Source of the DNA: Shewanella sp. Isolate13
GTDB taxonomy: Bacteria > Pseudomonadota > Gammaproteobacteria > Enterobacterales > Shewanellaceae
Reading direction: 5' to 3'
Assembly (NCBI RefSeq): GCF_022398325.1
Contig: NZ_JAKEVD010000028.1
Span: forward strand, 1 to 62,950
DNA length: 62,950 nt
Both the position numbers and the translations under genes were made by a program. Under the pieces are notes generated by a model, which did no database searches, was not told the origin of the DNA, and saw only the letters and a program-made list of their open reading frames with translations. The stretch's first letter is position 1; each line of letters starts with the position of its first letter. Shown here in pieces: positions 37,303 through 47,539 of this stretch.

Positions 37303-38487
37303 ATGCCTGGTTTTGAATTATTTGGTCCTGAAGAGAAACAAGAAGTCGCGGATGTAATGGAAAATGGCTTTACCTTCCGTTATAACTTTGATCATATGCG
37401 CAACGACCGCTGGAAAACCCGTGAAATGGAAGCCCTGCTATGCGAAAAGATGAATGCCAAGCATGCGCATTTAGTCTCTAGTGGTACGGCTGCCTTACAA
37501 ACTGCAATGGCTGCAGCAGGAATTGGTGCCGGTGACGAAGTTATCGTGCCGCCTTTCACCTTTGTTGCTTCGGTTGAAGCCGTATTCATGGCTGGCGCAG
37601 TCCCAGTTTTTGCAGAAATCGATGAAACACTTTGTCTTTCTCCAGAAGGTATAGAAGCCGCGATTACCCCAAAGACTAAGGCTGTTAACTTAGTTCATAT
37701 GTGTGGTTCGATGGCTAAAATGGAAGAGATTAAAGCCATCTGTGCTAAGCACAACTTAGTGCTACTCGAAGACGCCTGCCAAGCTATTGGTGGCAGTTAC
37801 CGCGGCCAGGCACTAGGCACCATTGGTGATGTCGGCTGCTACTCTTTTGACTCGGTGAAAACCATCACCTGCGGTGAAGGTGGTGCTGTTATCACCAACA
37901 ATGAAACCATCTACAATCATGCCCATATGTTTTCAGATCATGGTCACGATCACGTTGGTAGTGACCGCGGCGCTGAAGGCCACCCAATTATGGGACTGAA
38001 CTTCCGGATCTCTGAGATGAACTCGGCTATGGGTCTAGCACAGCTACGTAAGCTAGATAAAATCATCGACATCCAGCGAACCAACAAAAAGCTAATTAAA
38101 GATGCGATGGCTGAGATCCCAGAAGTTTCTTTCCGAGAGATCCCCGATGTCGAAGGTGATTCAGCAGGTTTCCTAACCTTCTTTATGCCTACTGAAGCAC
38201 GCACAATCGAAATCAATAAGAAGCTAGCCGAAAACGGTGTCGATGGTTGTTTCTACTGGTACATCAATAACTGGCACTATTTATCAAATTGGAAGCATAT
38301 CCAGGAGCTTAAGTCTCCTTCTGCGCTCCCGATAACACTTATTGAAGACAGACCCGATTATACTAACGTGTCAGTGCCTAAGTCTGATGCAATTATGAGT
38401 CGTACTATCTCAATGCTTATCAAGCTGTCATGGACTGAGGAAGAAATTAAGCAGCGTATTGAAAACATTAAGCGCGCTTTCGCTTAA
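37303..38487 (+). CDS. kdnA: Kdo8N aminotransferase KdnA
   Basis: PLP-dependent aminotransferase (DegT/DnrJ/EryC1/StrS family) that makes 8-amino-3,8-dideoxy-manno-octulosonate from the 8-keto sugar, using glutamate. The 394 residues match S. oneidensis KdnA closely by eye, from MPGFELFGPEEKQEV through the PLP-lysine segment SFDSVKTITCGEGGA. ATG 37303 has AAGGA eight bases upstream and gives the known N-terminus; the GTG at 37282 does not. It is followed by its partner oxidase kdnB and by kdsB. Confidence 0.95.
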   Translation: MPGFELFGPEEKQEVADVMENGFTFRYNFDHMRNDRWKTREMEALLCEKMNAKHAHLVSSGTAALQTAMAAAGIGAGDEVIVPPFTFVASVEAVFMAGAVPVFAEIDETLCLSPEGIEAAITPKTKAVNLVHMCGSMAKMEEIKAICAKHNLVLLEDACQAIGGSYRGQALGTIGDVGCYSFDSVKTITCGEGGAVITNNETIYNHAHMFSDHGHDHVGSDRGAEGHPIMGLNFRISEMNSAMGLAQLRKLDKIIDIQRTNKKLIKDAMAEIPEVSFREIPDVEGDSAGFLTFFMPTEARTIEINKKLAENGVDGCFYWYINNWHYLSNWKHIQELKSPSALPITLIEDRPDYTNVSVPKSDAIMSRTISMLIKLSWTEEEIKQRIENIKRAFA

Positions 38488-38567
38488 GCAACAACGAGTA
38501 TCCGTCGCGCCGGGGATATCGGCGCGATGGCACATTTTAAATTAATGGCCCAACGGAGAATGTCGGA

Positions 38568-39638
38568 ATGAGTTTTAAGAATTTCAAATGTGTACCAAAA
38601 ATGATTTTTGGTCGCGGTTCATTTGTTCAGCTCGATCAAGTGTTAGCAGATGAGCGCCAAGTAGAAGATGATTTTGTAGTGTTTTTAGTTGATGATGCGC
38701 ATCAATCAAAACCATTAGCTAATCGTGTTCCTGCCAAAGCGCAAGACTTACTCATTTATGTCAATGTGGACGACGAACCCACGACAAAACAAGTTGATGC
38801 TCTAACCGAGCAAGTTCAAGCTTTTAATAGCAAATTACCTGTCAGTGTTGTTGGTCTAGGTGGAGGTTCAACCCTAGACTTGGCAAAAGCGGTATCTCTG
38901 ATGCTAACAAACCCCGGTGGAAGTGCCGAATACCAAGGTTGGGATCTGATTAAAAATCCAGCCATTCATCATATTGGTATTCCAACGGTATCGGGAACAG
39001 GCGCAGAAGCATCACGTACTGCGGTACTTTGCGGACCAGTACGTAAACTAGGCTTAAACTCTGATTACACAGTGTTTGATCAGATCATTATGGACTCTGA
39101 GCTTATCGCTGGCGTGCCAACAGATCAGTGGTTCTATACCGGCATGGATTGTTATATCCACTGTGTTGAATCACTAGAAGGCACATATTTAAACGAATTT
39201 GCTAAAGCATTTGCCGAAAAATCGATGGATCTTTGCCGTGAAGTCTTCCTAGACGATCATGAAGAGAAAGATGATAAACTGATGATGGCATCTTATATGG
39301 GCGGTATGAGTATCGCCTATAGCCAAGTTGGCGCGTGTCATGCCGTATCTTATGGTCTAGGCTATGTACTGGGCTACCATCATGGGATCGGTAATTGCCT
39401 AGCATTTGATGTACTTGAAGAGTTCTACCCAGAGGGTGTTGCCGAATTCCGTAAGATGATGGATAAACACAACATCGTTCTGCCGAAGAACATCTGTAAG
39501 GATCTTCCTGACGAAACTATCGCTAAGATGGTTGCCGTTACCAAGAGCATGGGCCCCCTTTGGGACAATGTTTACGGTGAAGGCTGGGAAGAAAAAGTCA
39601 CCGACGAAATGCTGACTAAGCTATTCCGTCGTATCTAA
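38568..39638 (+). CDS. kdnB: Kdo 8-oxidase/dehydrogenase KdnB
   Basis: Iron-type alcohol dehydrogenase family enzyme (356 residues) that oxidises the C8 hydroxyl of Kdo, the first step to Kdo8N. It has the nucleotide-binding GLGGGSTLDLAK (about 98-109), the family segment GTVSGTGAEASRTA-like TVSGTGAEASRTA, and metal ligands in GMDCYIHCVES and GYHHGIGN. It is 80 bp after kdnA and belongs with it. This cassette is largely confined to Shewanella. Confidence 0.95.
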   Translation: MSFKNFKCVPKMIFGRGSFVQLDQVLADERQVEDDFVVFLVDDAHQSKPLANRVPAKAQDLLIYVNVDDEPTTKQVDALTEQVQAFNSKLPVSVVGLGGGSTLDLAKAVSLMLTNPGGSAEYQGWDLIKNPAIHHIGIPTVSGTGAEASRTAVLCGPVRKLGLNSDYTVFDQIIMDSELIAGVPTDQWFYTGMDCYIHCVESLEGTYLNEFAKAFAEKSMDLCREVFLDDHEEKDDKLMMASYMGGMSIAYSQVGACHAVSYGLGYVLGYHHGIGNCLAFDVLEEFYPEGVAEFRKMMDKHNIVLPKNICKDLPDETIAKMVAVTKSMGPLWDNVYGEGWEEKVTDEMLTKLFRRI

Positions 39639-39706
39639 ACTCTAGCGTAAGCATAGAATGGGCTTCAAACAGAAGCCCATGATACTTTTTTAAGTAGGTA
39701 AATTGA

Positions 39707-40444
39707 ATGAATGTAACCTTATTAATCCCTGCTCGTTACGGCTCTAGCCGTTTCCCTGGCAAGCCATTGGCGCCTATTAACGGCAAGCCAATGATCCAGC
39801 ATGTCTACGAGCGCGCTGCTTTAGCAAAAGGGCTTAAAGACATCTATGTCGCCACCGATGATGAGCGCATTAAGAACGCCGTAGAAGGTTTTGGTGGCAA
39901 AGTTGTTATGACAGGTGCAGATGCCGCATCGGGTACGGACCGTATCGATGATGCAATTACTCAGCTAGGTCTTGCTGATGATGATCTTGTTATTAACTTG
40001 CAAGGCGATCAACCACTTATTGACCCTATCTCTATTGAGCAACTTGTTAGCCTGTGTGAGCGTCACCCAGGTGAATTTGATATGGCAACATTAGGTGTTG
40101 AGATTAAAGACGAAGCTCAGATTAATGATCCTAACCATGTGAAAATGGTATTCGATAATAATTTTAATGCCCTATATTTTTCTCGTGCAACGATTCCCTT
40201 CGGTCGTGACAACAGCGATTACCCAGTATACAAGCATCTAGGTATTTACGCATATACACGTAAATTTATTCAGACATTCGCAAAGCTACCACTTGGCCGC
40301 CTAGAAGATCTTGAGAAACTTGAACAGTTACGCGCACTCGAGTATGGCTACAAAATCAAAGTGGCCATCAGCGCCTTCGATTCACCAGAAGTGGATACAC
40401 CAGAAGATATCCGCATTTGTGAAGCTAGACTTGCCGTTGACTAA
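39707..40444 (+). CDS. kdsB: CMP-Kdo/Kdo8N synthetase (cytidylyltransferase)
   Basis: A 245-residue cytidylyltransferase that activates Kdo or Kdo8N with CTP before transfer to lipid A. It has the N-terminal IPARYGSSRFPGKPLAPI signature and NLQGDQPLIDP. In organisms with kdnA/kdnB the enzyme prefers Kdo8N. It completes the three-gene cassette; the next gene starts 13 bp later. Confidence 0.95.
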   Translation: MNVTLLIPARYGSSRFPGKPLAPINGKPMIQHVYERAALAKGLKDIYVATDDERIKNAVEGFGGKVVMTGADAASGTDRIDDAITQLGLADDDLVINLQGDQPLIDPISIEQLVSLCERHPGEFDMATLGVEIKDEAQINDPNHVKMVFDNNFNALYFSRATIPFGRDNSDYPVYKHLGIYAYTRKFIQTFAKLPLGRLEDLEKLEQLRALEYGYKIKVAISAFDSPEVDTPEDIRICEARLAVD

Positions 40445-40457
40445 TTGAGGTTAAGTG

Positions 40458-40703
40458 ATGTCAGATCTTGAAGTGGGTTTATTGATTTTACTGGTGCTCG
40501 GAGTGATCGCCAGTAACCTTGCGGTCTTAAAGTACAGTGCTAAACACAAGATGACCCAATTTGGCAAAAATCATCACGACAAAAAACTTGCTAAAAAAGA
40601 CGGGTCTGAACAGCAAGAAAGTGTTCAAAGCAGTGATCCCACACCAAGCAAGGATAAAGCCGCTAATGACCAAGGCCAGAGTGACAAGGCTGACAAATCA
40701 TAG
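40458..40703 (+). CDS. Small single-helix membrane protein, unknown
   Basis: An 81-residue protein with one N-terminal membrane helix (about residues 6-26) and a highly charged, probably disordered C-terminus rich in Lys, Asp, Ser and Gln. GAGG precedes the ATG at 40458 by seven bases. It directly follows kdsB and is followed by a terminator, so it is co-transcribed with the Kdo8N cassette. The topology resembles the DUF2897 type, but I cannot confirm a family. Confidence 0.65.
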   Translation: MSDLEVGLLILLVLGVIASNLAVLKYSAKHKMTQFGKNHHDKKLAKKDGSEQQESVQSSDPTPSKDKAANDQGQSDKADKS

Positions 40704-40744
40704 ATGGTAGGCAATCGTTATTAGCCACTTCAATTAAAACTCAC

Positions 40745-40770
40745 AAAAAAGGCGCTTTTCGCGCCTTTTT
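40745..40770. terminator. Bidirectional terminator
   Basis: GGCGC/GCGCC stem with loop TTTTC, flanked by A- and T-tracts, between the convergent kdsB operon and RND pump operon. Confidence 0.9.
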
Positions 40771-40806
40771 CTTTACGTAACTCAAGCTCTAACTAGAGAG
40801 CGAGCC

Positions 40807-43800
40807 TCACGATTGGGATAACTCCTTCTCAAGCTGCTTAGCTATCGCCTCTGGAGAGCTAGTATTTTTAGCTAATAAAGAATAAGCGACTGGAATAACA
40901 AACAGGGTAAAAAATGTCGCTAACGTGATGCCGGAAAGCACAACCACACCGATAACGAAGCGGGTTTCCGCCCCCGCTCCCTCGGCGAGTACGAGTGGTA
41001 CAGCTCCCGCAGCTGTGGTAATTCCCGTCATCAAGATGGGTCTAAGCCGTTGGCTTGATGCCTGAATGATCGCTTGCTGAAATTCAAATCCTTTGTCTCT
41101 TAGCTGATTGGCAAATTCGACAATTAAAATACCATTCTTTGCAGCCAAGCCCACCAGCATGATAATGCCTATCTGACTGTAAATATTGAGGCTCTGATCC
41201 GTTAGCCATAAGCCAATTAAGGCACCAAGTGTAGCCAAGGGAACCGTCAACATGATCACCAGCGGATGAATGTAGCTTTCAAACTGCGCCGCAAGCACTA
41301 AAAATACAATACCTAAGGCTAAGATGAACACAAAGTACATCGAATTTCCGGAGTCTTGATAATCCAGTGATTGGCCCTTATAGCTGACAATTGCCTCGGT
41401 AGGCAGATACGCATGAGTCAAATCATTGAGATAATCTAACGCTTCTCCTAAGCTATAGCCATCGGCCAAGTTGGCCTCAATGGTAATCGCCCGCATACGA
41501 TTATAGCGATTTAACTGACTGGCGTCGGCAAACTCCTCTATAGAGATAAGGTTGGAGAGAGGGATAAGCTCTTTGCTCCTATCGGAGCGAACGTAGATAT
41601 TTTCCAGATCGTTGGCGGTATTTTGATTATCTCGGTTACCTTCAATGATCACATCATACTCTTCACCATCTCTCATGAAGGTAGTGACTAAGCGAGATCC
41701 CAACATTGATTCAAGCGTACGGCCGATATGAGAAATGGATACACCTAATGCAGCGGCTCTATCTTTATCAATCACCACTCTAAGTTGTGGTTTAGTCTCA
41801 TTATAATCATGATCTAACCCCACTAGATTTGGATTTTCTTTCGCTTTTTCAATAATAATGTCACGCCACCTAGCAAGCTCTTCATAACTTGGTCCACCAA
41901 GGACAAACTGCACAGGCTTACCAACCCCTCGCCCAAAGGCCTGACGCATCACAGGAAAGGCGCGCACTCCCGCTAAGTCAGATAGCCGGCCGCGAATATC
42001 ACCGATAATCTCGAAAGCGCTACGTCGAACCGCCCAATCTTCCAAGACGATAATCGCCATACCATTCGAGAAGTTTGCGCTACGACCAAACCCACGAGGA
42101 GCTCGAATAAGTAGCCGCTTAATTTCACCAGCCTCTACCAGTGGCATCAAGCGATTTTCAATCTCATCCATATAGGACTCAATATATTCAAAACTCGCCC
42201 CCTGAGGGCCGTTAACGATCAAGAACATCGAGCCTCTATCTTCTCTCGGTGCAAACTCCTTAGGCACCTCTTTAGCCAGAAATGCGCTACTCACCAATGC
42301 AACGAGAATTAAGGAAGTGACTAAAAATGGATGACCCATAGCCTTAGCGAGAATCGAGCGATAATGGTTTGACAAGCTATCCATTCCCGCATCAATCTTA
42401 CGCACTAACCAAGGGTCTTGTCCTGAAGGCTTAAGTACCTTTGAGCACATCATAGGGCTTAAGGTCAAAGCTACAATACTTGAGAATATCACCGCAGCAC
42501 TCATGGCAACCGCGAACTCTTTAAACAGCTTACCCAAATCCCCTTCAAGGAAGGTTATTGGCATAAATACCGCGACTAGCACTAAGGTGGTCGCCACTAC
42601 GGCAAAGGCCACCTCACGTGCTCCCAAAAACGCCGCTTTTAACGGCGAATCCCCCTCCTCTATTCGCCTATGAATATTTTCAAGTACCACAATGGCATCA
42701 TCGACGACCATGCCAATAGCTAAGATCATCGCTAATAATGTCAGTAAGTTAATGGTATAACCTAAGGCAAACAATACGATAAATGTAGCCATCAAAGAAA
42801 CGGGCACTGTAAGGGCTGGAATTAGCATGGCACGTACACTACCCAGAAACAGGTAGATCACTACGATGACTAAAAACATCGCAATAAACAAAGTTTGATA
42901 GACCTCTTTAACCGAGGCCTCAATAAACACAGAGCTGTCGTAAGAGCGTTTTATCTCCATTCCAGCAGGAAGAGTCGGGTTAATCTGGTCAACTAGCTTG
43001 TTTGCGGCTCTTGCAACATCTAATGTATTAGCCGTTGACTGCTTGGAGACCCCTAAACCAATCATGGCCTCACGGTTACCTCTAAAGGTAATACGCTCCT
43101 CTTCGGAGCCGATTTCAACTCTAGCAACATCACCCAGCTTAACTAAGTAGCCATCATCACCTTCAGCTAATACTAAGCTAGCAAAATCATCAGATGTTTT
43201 AAAACTGCGCTCCAGACGTACGGTAAAGTGACGCTCCTTCGACTCGACACTCCCGGCGGGTAGTTCAACGTTTTCAGAACGAAGCGCCGCTTCGACATCG
43301 GCAACCGTTAAGTTTCTCGCAGCTAGAGCTTGTCTGTCTATCCACACTCGCATGGCATAAACTTTACCACCACCTAAACGCATATTGGCCACACCATCAA
43401 TCACAGAAAAACGATCGATTAAATAACGGCGTGCATAGTCGGTCAGCTGGAGAGTTGTCATCTGATCTGAAACAAGGTTCAACCACATGATCACTTCATC
43501 GCCACCATTGGCTTTTTGCACCTCAGGTGGATCGGCTTCCTCAGGTAAGTTGTTTAACAGTCCAGAGACTCTGTCTCTCACATCATTTGCTGCAGCCTCG
43601 ATGTCACGACCAACATCAAACTCCAGAGTCACATTAGAGCGACCATCACTGCTCGATGAACTAATATGCTTAATGCCCTCAACGCCGCTGATCCTGTCTT
43701 CAACAAGCTGCGTAATACGGCTCTCCACCACAGCAGCACTGGCGCCACGGTAGTTAGTTTGTATCGACACCACGGGAGGATCGATATTGGGGTACTCTCG

Positions 43801-43902
43801 CAATGGCAGTTTCTCAAATGCAACTAGGCCAAAGATGATCAGCAGAATACTGATGACTGAAGCGAAAACGGGTCGCTTAACCGAAATATCAGTCAAGATC
43901 AT
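40807..43902 (-). CDS. RND efflux permease (HAE1/AcrB superfamily)
   Basis: A 1031-residue inner-membrane proton-driven pump subunit. It has twelve predicted helices with two large periplasmic loops, the start MILTDISVKRPVFASV and helix-4 proton-relay motif GMVVDDAIVVLENIHR, and the duplicated second-half motif GLAAKNGILIVEFANQ. Its start overlaps the stop of the adaptor gene by four bases. There is no outer-membrane channel gene here, so a TolC-type partner elsewhere is expected. Substrates unknown. Confidence 0.92.
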   Translation of the reverse strand: MILTDISVKRPVFASVISILLIIFGLVAFEKLPLREYPNIDPPVVSIQTNYRGASAAVVESRITQLVEDRISGVEGIKHISSSSSDGRSNVTLEFDVGRDIEAAANDVRDRVSGLLNNLPEEADPPEVQKANGGDEVIMWLNLVSDQMTTLQLTDYARRYLIDRFSVIDGVANMRLGGGKVYAMRVWIDRQALAARNLTVADVEAALRSENVELPAGSVESKERHFTVRLERSFKTSDDFASLVLAEGDDGYLVKLGDVARVEIGSEEERITFRGNREAMIGLGVSKQSTANTLDVARAANKLVDQINPTLPAGMEIKRSYDSSVFIEASVKEVYQTLFIAMFLVIVVIYLFLGSVRAMLIPALTVPVSLMATFIVLFALGYTINLLTLLAMILAIGMVVDDAIVVLENIHRRIEEGDSPLKAAFLGAREVAFAVVATTLVLVAVFMPITFLEGDLGKLFKEFAVAMSAAVIFSSIVALTLSPMMCSKVLKPSGQDPWLVRKIDAGMDSLSNHYRSILAKAMGHPFLVTSLILVALVSSAFLAKEVPKEFAPREDRGSMFLIVNGPQGASFEYIESYMDEIENRLMPLVEAGEIKRLLIRAPRGFGRSANFSNGMAIIVLEDWAVRRSAFEIIGDIRGRLSDLAGVRAFPVMRQAFGRGVGKPVQFVLGGPSYEELARWRDIIIEKAKENPNLVGLDHDYNETKPQLRVVIDKDRAAALGVSISHIGRTLESMLGSRLVTTFMRDGEEYDVIIEGNRDNQNTANDLENIYVRSDRSKELIPLSNLISIEEFADASQLNRYNRMRAITIEANLADGYSLGEALDYLNDLTHAYLPTEAIVSYKGQSLDYQDSGNSMYFVFILALGIVFLVLAAQFESYIHPLVIMLTVPLATLGALIGLWLTDQSLNIYSQIGIIMLVGLAAKNGILIVEFANQLRDKGFEFQQAIIQASSQRLRPILMTGITTAAGAVPLVLAEGAGAETRFVIGVVVLSGITLATFFTLFVIPVAYSLLAKNTSSPEAIAKQLEKELSQS

Positions 43903-44981
43903 GCTACTGGCTCCACACTCGCTTGCTCAAGAAAGCTAAAGCGCTCACTAAATGTCACCTTCACTTTATCGCCAGGACGCACTTTTAATAAGCCGCGGAT
44001 CACCACTTGCTCACCGAGTTCTACGCCATCTAAGATCTCGACCCAACCTCGCTTACGTAGGCCAAGAGAGACCTGCTTTTGGGCTATCACGCCCTCTTCA
44101 TTTACCAAATACACATAGTGTCTATCTTGTATGGGGATGATGGCGGACTCAGGTAAGATCAGCGCTTCTCTGCTCGTCTTTATCAACTTCACTTTCATCA
44201 ACATCCCGGGTAATAAGCGCTGATTGGGGTTGGGGATTTCCGCTCTGACAATCACCGCACGAGTTGTCGGGTTTATACGGCTATCGATAGAAACGACTTT
44301 ACCTTCAAACACCTCACCATCGAAGGCGACCGCTGTCGCTTCAACAGTTTTACCCAGTGCCAATGCTTGTAAAAAGCGTTCCGGCACAGAAAAATCGAGT
44401 TTGATCACCGAGATATCATCTAACGTCGTAATCGCATCACCAGGAGAGACCAGCGCACCAACACTCACCTGACGCAGGCCAAGTGAGCCAGAAAAAGGCG
44501 CGACAATACGTCTGTCACTCAATGCCGACTGAGCCTGAGCAAGTTCAGCTTTTGCCGTATCGATAAGTGTTTGCAGCCTATCTCGTTCAAGCTCTGCGAT
44601 GGTTTGGCTCGTCACCAAAGTGCGAATACGTTCTAGCTCTCGCTGATGATCATTCACTTTTACTTTCGCCACTGTAACACGGGCACCTTGCTCACTATCT
44701 TGAAGCTGTACCAGTAAGCGCCCCTTGCTAACTAAATCACCGTCACTGAAATTAACCTTTGTCACCACATCGGTCACCTTGGGGGTCACCGTAATCGACT
44801 CATTAGCCTTACTGGTGCCGAGCGCTTCTACCTCATCACGAATAGCTTGCATCGATGCCTTAGTCACCACCACATTAGGTGTTGGCCGGGCTCTTTTAAC
44901 TTTTTCGCTCGGAGATTGTTGTAGATAGAAATAAGCACCAGCGGCGCCAATTAATGCGAGGATTATTATTATTTTTTTCAT
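43899..44981 (-). CDS. RND periplasmic adaptor (membrane fusion protein)
   Basis: A 360-residue HlyD/AcrA-type adaptor. An N-terminal membrane anchor (about 2-20) is followed by the barrel-sandwich hybrid (VNFSDGDLVSKGRLLVQL), a hairpin coiled coil (about 100-150) and the beta-barrel (IVRAEIPNPNQRLLPGM). ATG 44981 has AGGG six bases upstream; the 18-residue longer reading looks non-coding. It is coupled to the permease gene. Confidence 0.9.
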   Translation of the reverse strand: MKKIIIILALIGAAGAYFYLQQSPSEKVKRARPTPNVVVTKASMQAIRDEVEALGTSKANESITVTPKVTDVVTKVNFSDGDLVSKGRLLVQLQDSEQGARVTVAKVKVNDHQRELERIRTLVTSQTIAELERDRLQTLIDTAKAELAQAQSALSDRRIVAPFSGSLGLRQVSVGALVSPGDAITTLDDISVIKLDFSVPERFLQALALGKTVEATAVAFDGEVFEGKVVSIDSRINPTTRAVIVRAEIPNPNQRLLPGMLMKVKLIKTSREALILPESAIIPIQDRHYVYLVNEEGVIAQKQVSLGLRKRGWVEILDGVELGEQVVIRGLLKVRPGDKVKVTFSERFSFLEQASVEPVA

Positions 44982-45272
44982 GAGTGCCCTGACAGACGAA
45001 TGTATCCAATTTTTGTCTAGTTTACCTTGAGACAAATTGGCTTCAATACGTTTTACTTTTTCTTACAAATAACACACTTGCGTCACACTCGTCAGCTAAC
45101 AACATAAATAATGAGAATTCAAACAATCTTGAGTCAATAACGGTAAATTAACCAGGATATAAGGATAAATGCTGGGCTAAACCTTGCTAAGCAGCAGAAA
45201 GGACCTTTAGCTAGCAGGAGGGAAACGGAGACAAAATAGCGACAGCTGATACATCTTCAATGCATAGATAAC
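44982..45272. other. Intergenic region upstream of the RND operon
   Basis: About 290 bases between the bamC terminator and the RND adaptor gene on the minus strand. It should contain the pump promoter. I found no clear operator palindrome or gene. Confidence 0.4.
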
Positions 45273-45298
45273 AAAAAAGGAGCCTAAGGCTCCTTTTT
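45273..45298 (-). terminator. Terminator of dapA-bamC
   Basis: GGAGCC/GGCTCC stem with loop TAA, A-tract before and T-tract after, 15 bp beyond the bamC stop on the minus strand. Confidence 0.9.
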
Positions 45299-45312
45299 AA
45301 GGTGATGGCGAA

Positions 45313-46410
45313 TTAACGTACCTTACGGTCCTCTTCCATTAACTCAGAGAAACCATCATAGACTGCGGTAACAACCTCATTGGAGAGAGGCTCATTTTTC
45401 GCATTCAATAGGTGGATTTCAGTTTTATCATCAATACCATCTTTTAGTTCAATACGGTAAGAGCCCGCCTCGATTGGTAGCTCTTTATCACCCCATAGAG
45501 AGCTCCAGAAGCCTGAATCATCAGAAACGTTAATGTAAAGCAGGCCTTTGTTGCTATCCATATCGACAATCTCAAAGCCCATCTCAGGTAATACGATACG
45601 CAGACGATCCCAAGTACGTTTAAACTCAGCGTCGGCTAACCAATACGCCTGCTCTTCAGCGGCTGTGATCAGGTCAACATCAATACCTAAGCTTTGCTTA
45701 AGACGTTTAGCCTTAAGTGCCTTAGCGCGTTCAATACTGATATAACTAATCGAGTCATTTAATCTATCTATGGTATAGCGACGCTTGTCTTCACCACTGA
45801 GTAGAATGTCCTGTAGATCGCCATCATAGCTCTCTTCATGTTCAATAAGGTCGATAGTTAAATTACCGCTACGACCATGGGGGCGAACGTCAACATGGTA
45901 CATGTAACGTTGCTTGAGCTTATAGACCTTGTCACTGCCCCAGAAGCTTGATTCGATCACTTGGTCACTCTCGATCCAATCAGTCTCTAATGTGCCTTTT
46001 TCAAAATCTTCACTGCGTAACGAAATCGATTTGCTGGCGAAATACTCTTTTAGTACCTCGAAAAGCTCTTGCTTAAGATCGATGTCGTTATCAATCGATT
46101 CAACGACGATCTTGATATTGTCACTGCCCTCTTCTACTCGGGTACCTTCTGCCATTGGCAATACCTGTAGTGGCGGGCGAATATCTAACTTTTTACCCAC
46201 TAAGCTTTGATCTACTTTACTACCCACAGCAGGAATATCGTACTCCTTGCTGTATGTAGGCTTATTTAAGCCTTCAGGAATAATTAATTGTGGTTCAACA
46301 GTGAGATCTTGATAGTTCTGATCCGTATCGTTAGCCTGCCTTCTGTCAATCGGCGTGCTACATGCAGTAACGGCTGCAACTAAAATCAGTGGTGATATTT
46401 GCTTTAGCAT
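45313..46410 (-). CDS. bamC: Outer-membrane assembly lipoprotein BamC
   Basis: A 365-residue lipoprotein of the BAM complex, which inserts outer-membrane beta-barrels. A signal with lipobox VTAC (Cys about 17) is followed by the unstructured N-terminal segment that binds BamD and two helix-grip domains (about 95-210 and 245-365). It follows dapA by three bases, the same arrangement as in E. coli (dapA-nlpB). Confidence 0.92.
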   Translation of the reverse strand: MLKQISPLILVAAVTACSTPIDRRQANDTDQNYQDLTVEPQLIIPEGLNKPTYSKEYDIPAVGSKVDQSLVGKKLDIRPPLQVLPMAEGTRVEEGSDNIKIVVESIDNDIDLKQELFEVLKEYFASKSISLRSEDFEKGTLETDWIESDQVIESSFWGSDKVYKLKQRYMYHVDVRPHGRSGNLTIDLIEHEESYDGDLQDILLSGEDKRRYTIDRLNDSISYISIERAKALKAKRLKQSLGIDVDLITAAEEQAYWLADAEFKRTWDRLRIVLPEMGFEIVDMDSNKGLLYINVSDDSGFWSSLWGDKELPIEAGSYRIELKDGIDDKTEIHLLNAKNEPLSNEVVTAVYDGFSELMEEDRKVR

Positions 46411-46413
46411 TTA

Positions 46414-47298
46414 TTATTTAACCTCTATTCGGGCATTTTTCATCGCTTCTAGCAACAGACCATGAAACTCGGTAGAAAGTTCAGTCAAAGGTAAACGAAT
46501 TGTTCCATTACTAATGAGCCCCATACGATGTGCAGCCCATTTTACTGGGATCGGATTGGCTTCGCAGAACAGTACGCTAAACAACTCTTTAATCGACTCT
46601 TCGGCGGTAAGTGCAGCAGGAATATCTCCAGCCAAAGCCGCATCACACATAGCTTTAAACTGCTTAGGTACGATATTATTCGCAACAGAGATGACGCCAT
46701 TGCCTCCCAATGAGAGAAACTCTCTTGCAGTCGCATCATCGCCACTATAAAGAAGAAAATCATCGCCACATAATTGACGTAATTGTTTTACGCGAGAAAG
46801 GTCTCCCGTAGCCTCTTTAACACCGATAATGTTGCTAATTCCAGCAAGCTCTGCAACGGTTTCAGGGCGCATATCAACCGCAGTTCTTCCCGGCACGTTG
46901 TAAAGAATTTGCGGAACATCAGTGCTCGCGGCAACTGCAGTATAATGAGCAATAAGTCCCTTTGGCGTCGGCTTATTGTAATAAGGAGTTACGCCTAACA
47001 TAGCTGCCACGCCCACATGAGAGAGGCCTTTGGTCAGCTCTATCGCTTCGGCGGTTGCATTGGCGCCATTTCCGCCAATAATAGGAATTCGACCTGCGGC
47101 AAACTTCACCGTCTGCTCAACAACAGCAATATGCTCTTTCGCTGGCAATGTGGCTGACTCACCGGTTGTGCCTACCGCTACGATGGCATCTGTACCTTGG
47201 GCGATATGGTACTCAACTAAACTTTCAAGACTTTTATAATCAACTGTGCCGTCACTGTTCATTGGTGTGACTAAGGCAACGATGCTTCCGTATATCAT
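46414..47298 (-). CDS. dapA: 4-hydroxy-tetrahydrodipicolinate synthase
   Basis: A 294-residue TIM-barrel aldolase condensing pyruvate with aspartate semialdehyde, the first committed step of lysine and diaminopimelate synthesis. Motifs: VGTTGESATL (about 42-51), the catalytic tyrosine in ILYNVPGRT (about 131-139) and the Schiff-base lysine in GVKEATGDL (about 159-167). First gene of the dapA-bamC operon, divergent from gcvR. Confidence 0.95.
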   Translation of the reverse strand: MIYGSIVALVTPMNSDGTVDYKSLESLVEYHIAQGTDAIVAVGTTGESATLPAKEHIAVVEQTVKFAAGRIPIIGGNGANATAEAIELTKGLSHVGVAAMLGVTPYYNKPTPKGLIAHYTAVAASTDVPQILYNVPGRTAVDMRPETVAELAGISNIIGVKEATGDLSRVKQLRQLCGDDFLLYSGDDATAREFLSLGGNGVISVANNIVPKQFKAMCDAALAGDIPAALTAEESIKELFSVLFCEANPIPVKWAAHRMGLISNGTIRLPLTELSTEFHGLLLEAMKNARIEVK

Positions 47299-47539
47299 GT
47301 ATATTCCCCAAGGGTTCAGGACAGGCTATGGTACTGATGCAATCCACTAAAAACAAGCACTACAACGCAAGACTTAAGCATATTCATCATCAAGTTGAAA
47401 CATATTAAATATGTTACAGGATCACAATGACAAGGGTCGCATTCTGATTAAGTTGTGATAGCATTAGCCACCGCACGAAAAAACGTTATTTATTTGACGC
47501 TTTTTTTTAAGTCTAACTAATAAGAAAATGGGGTATTAA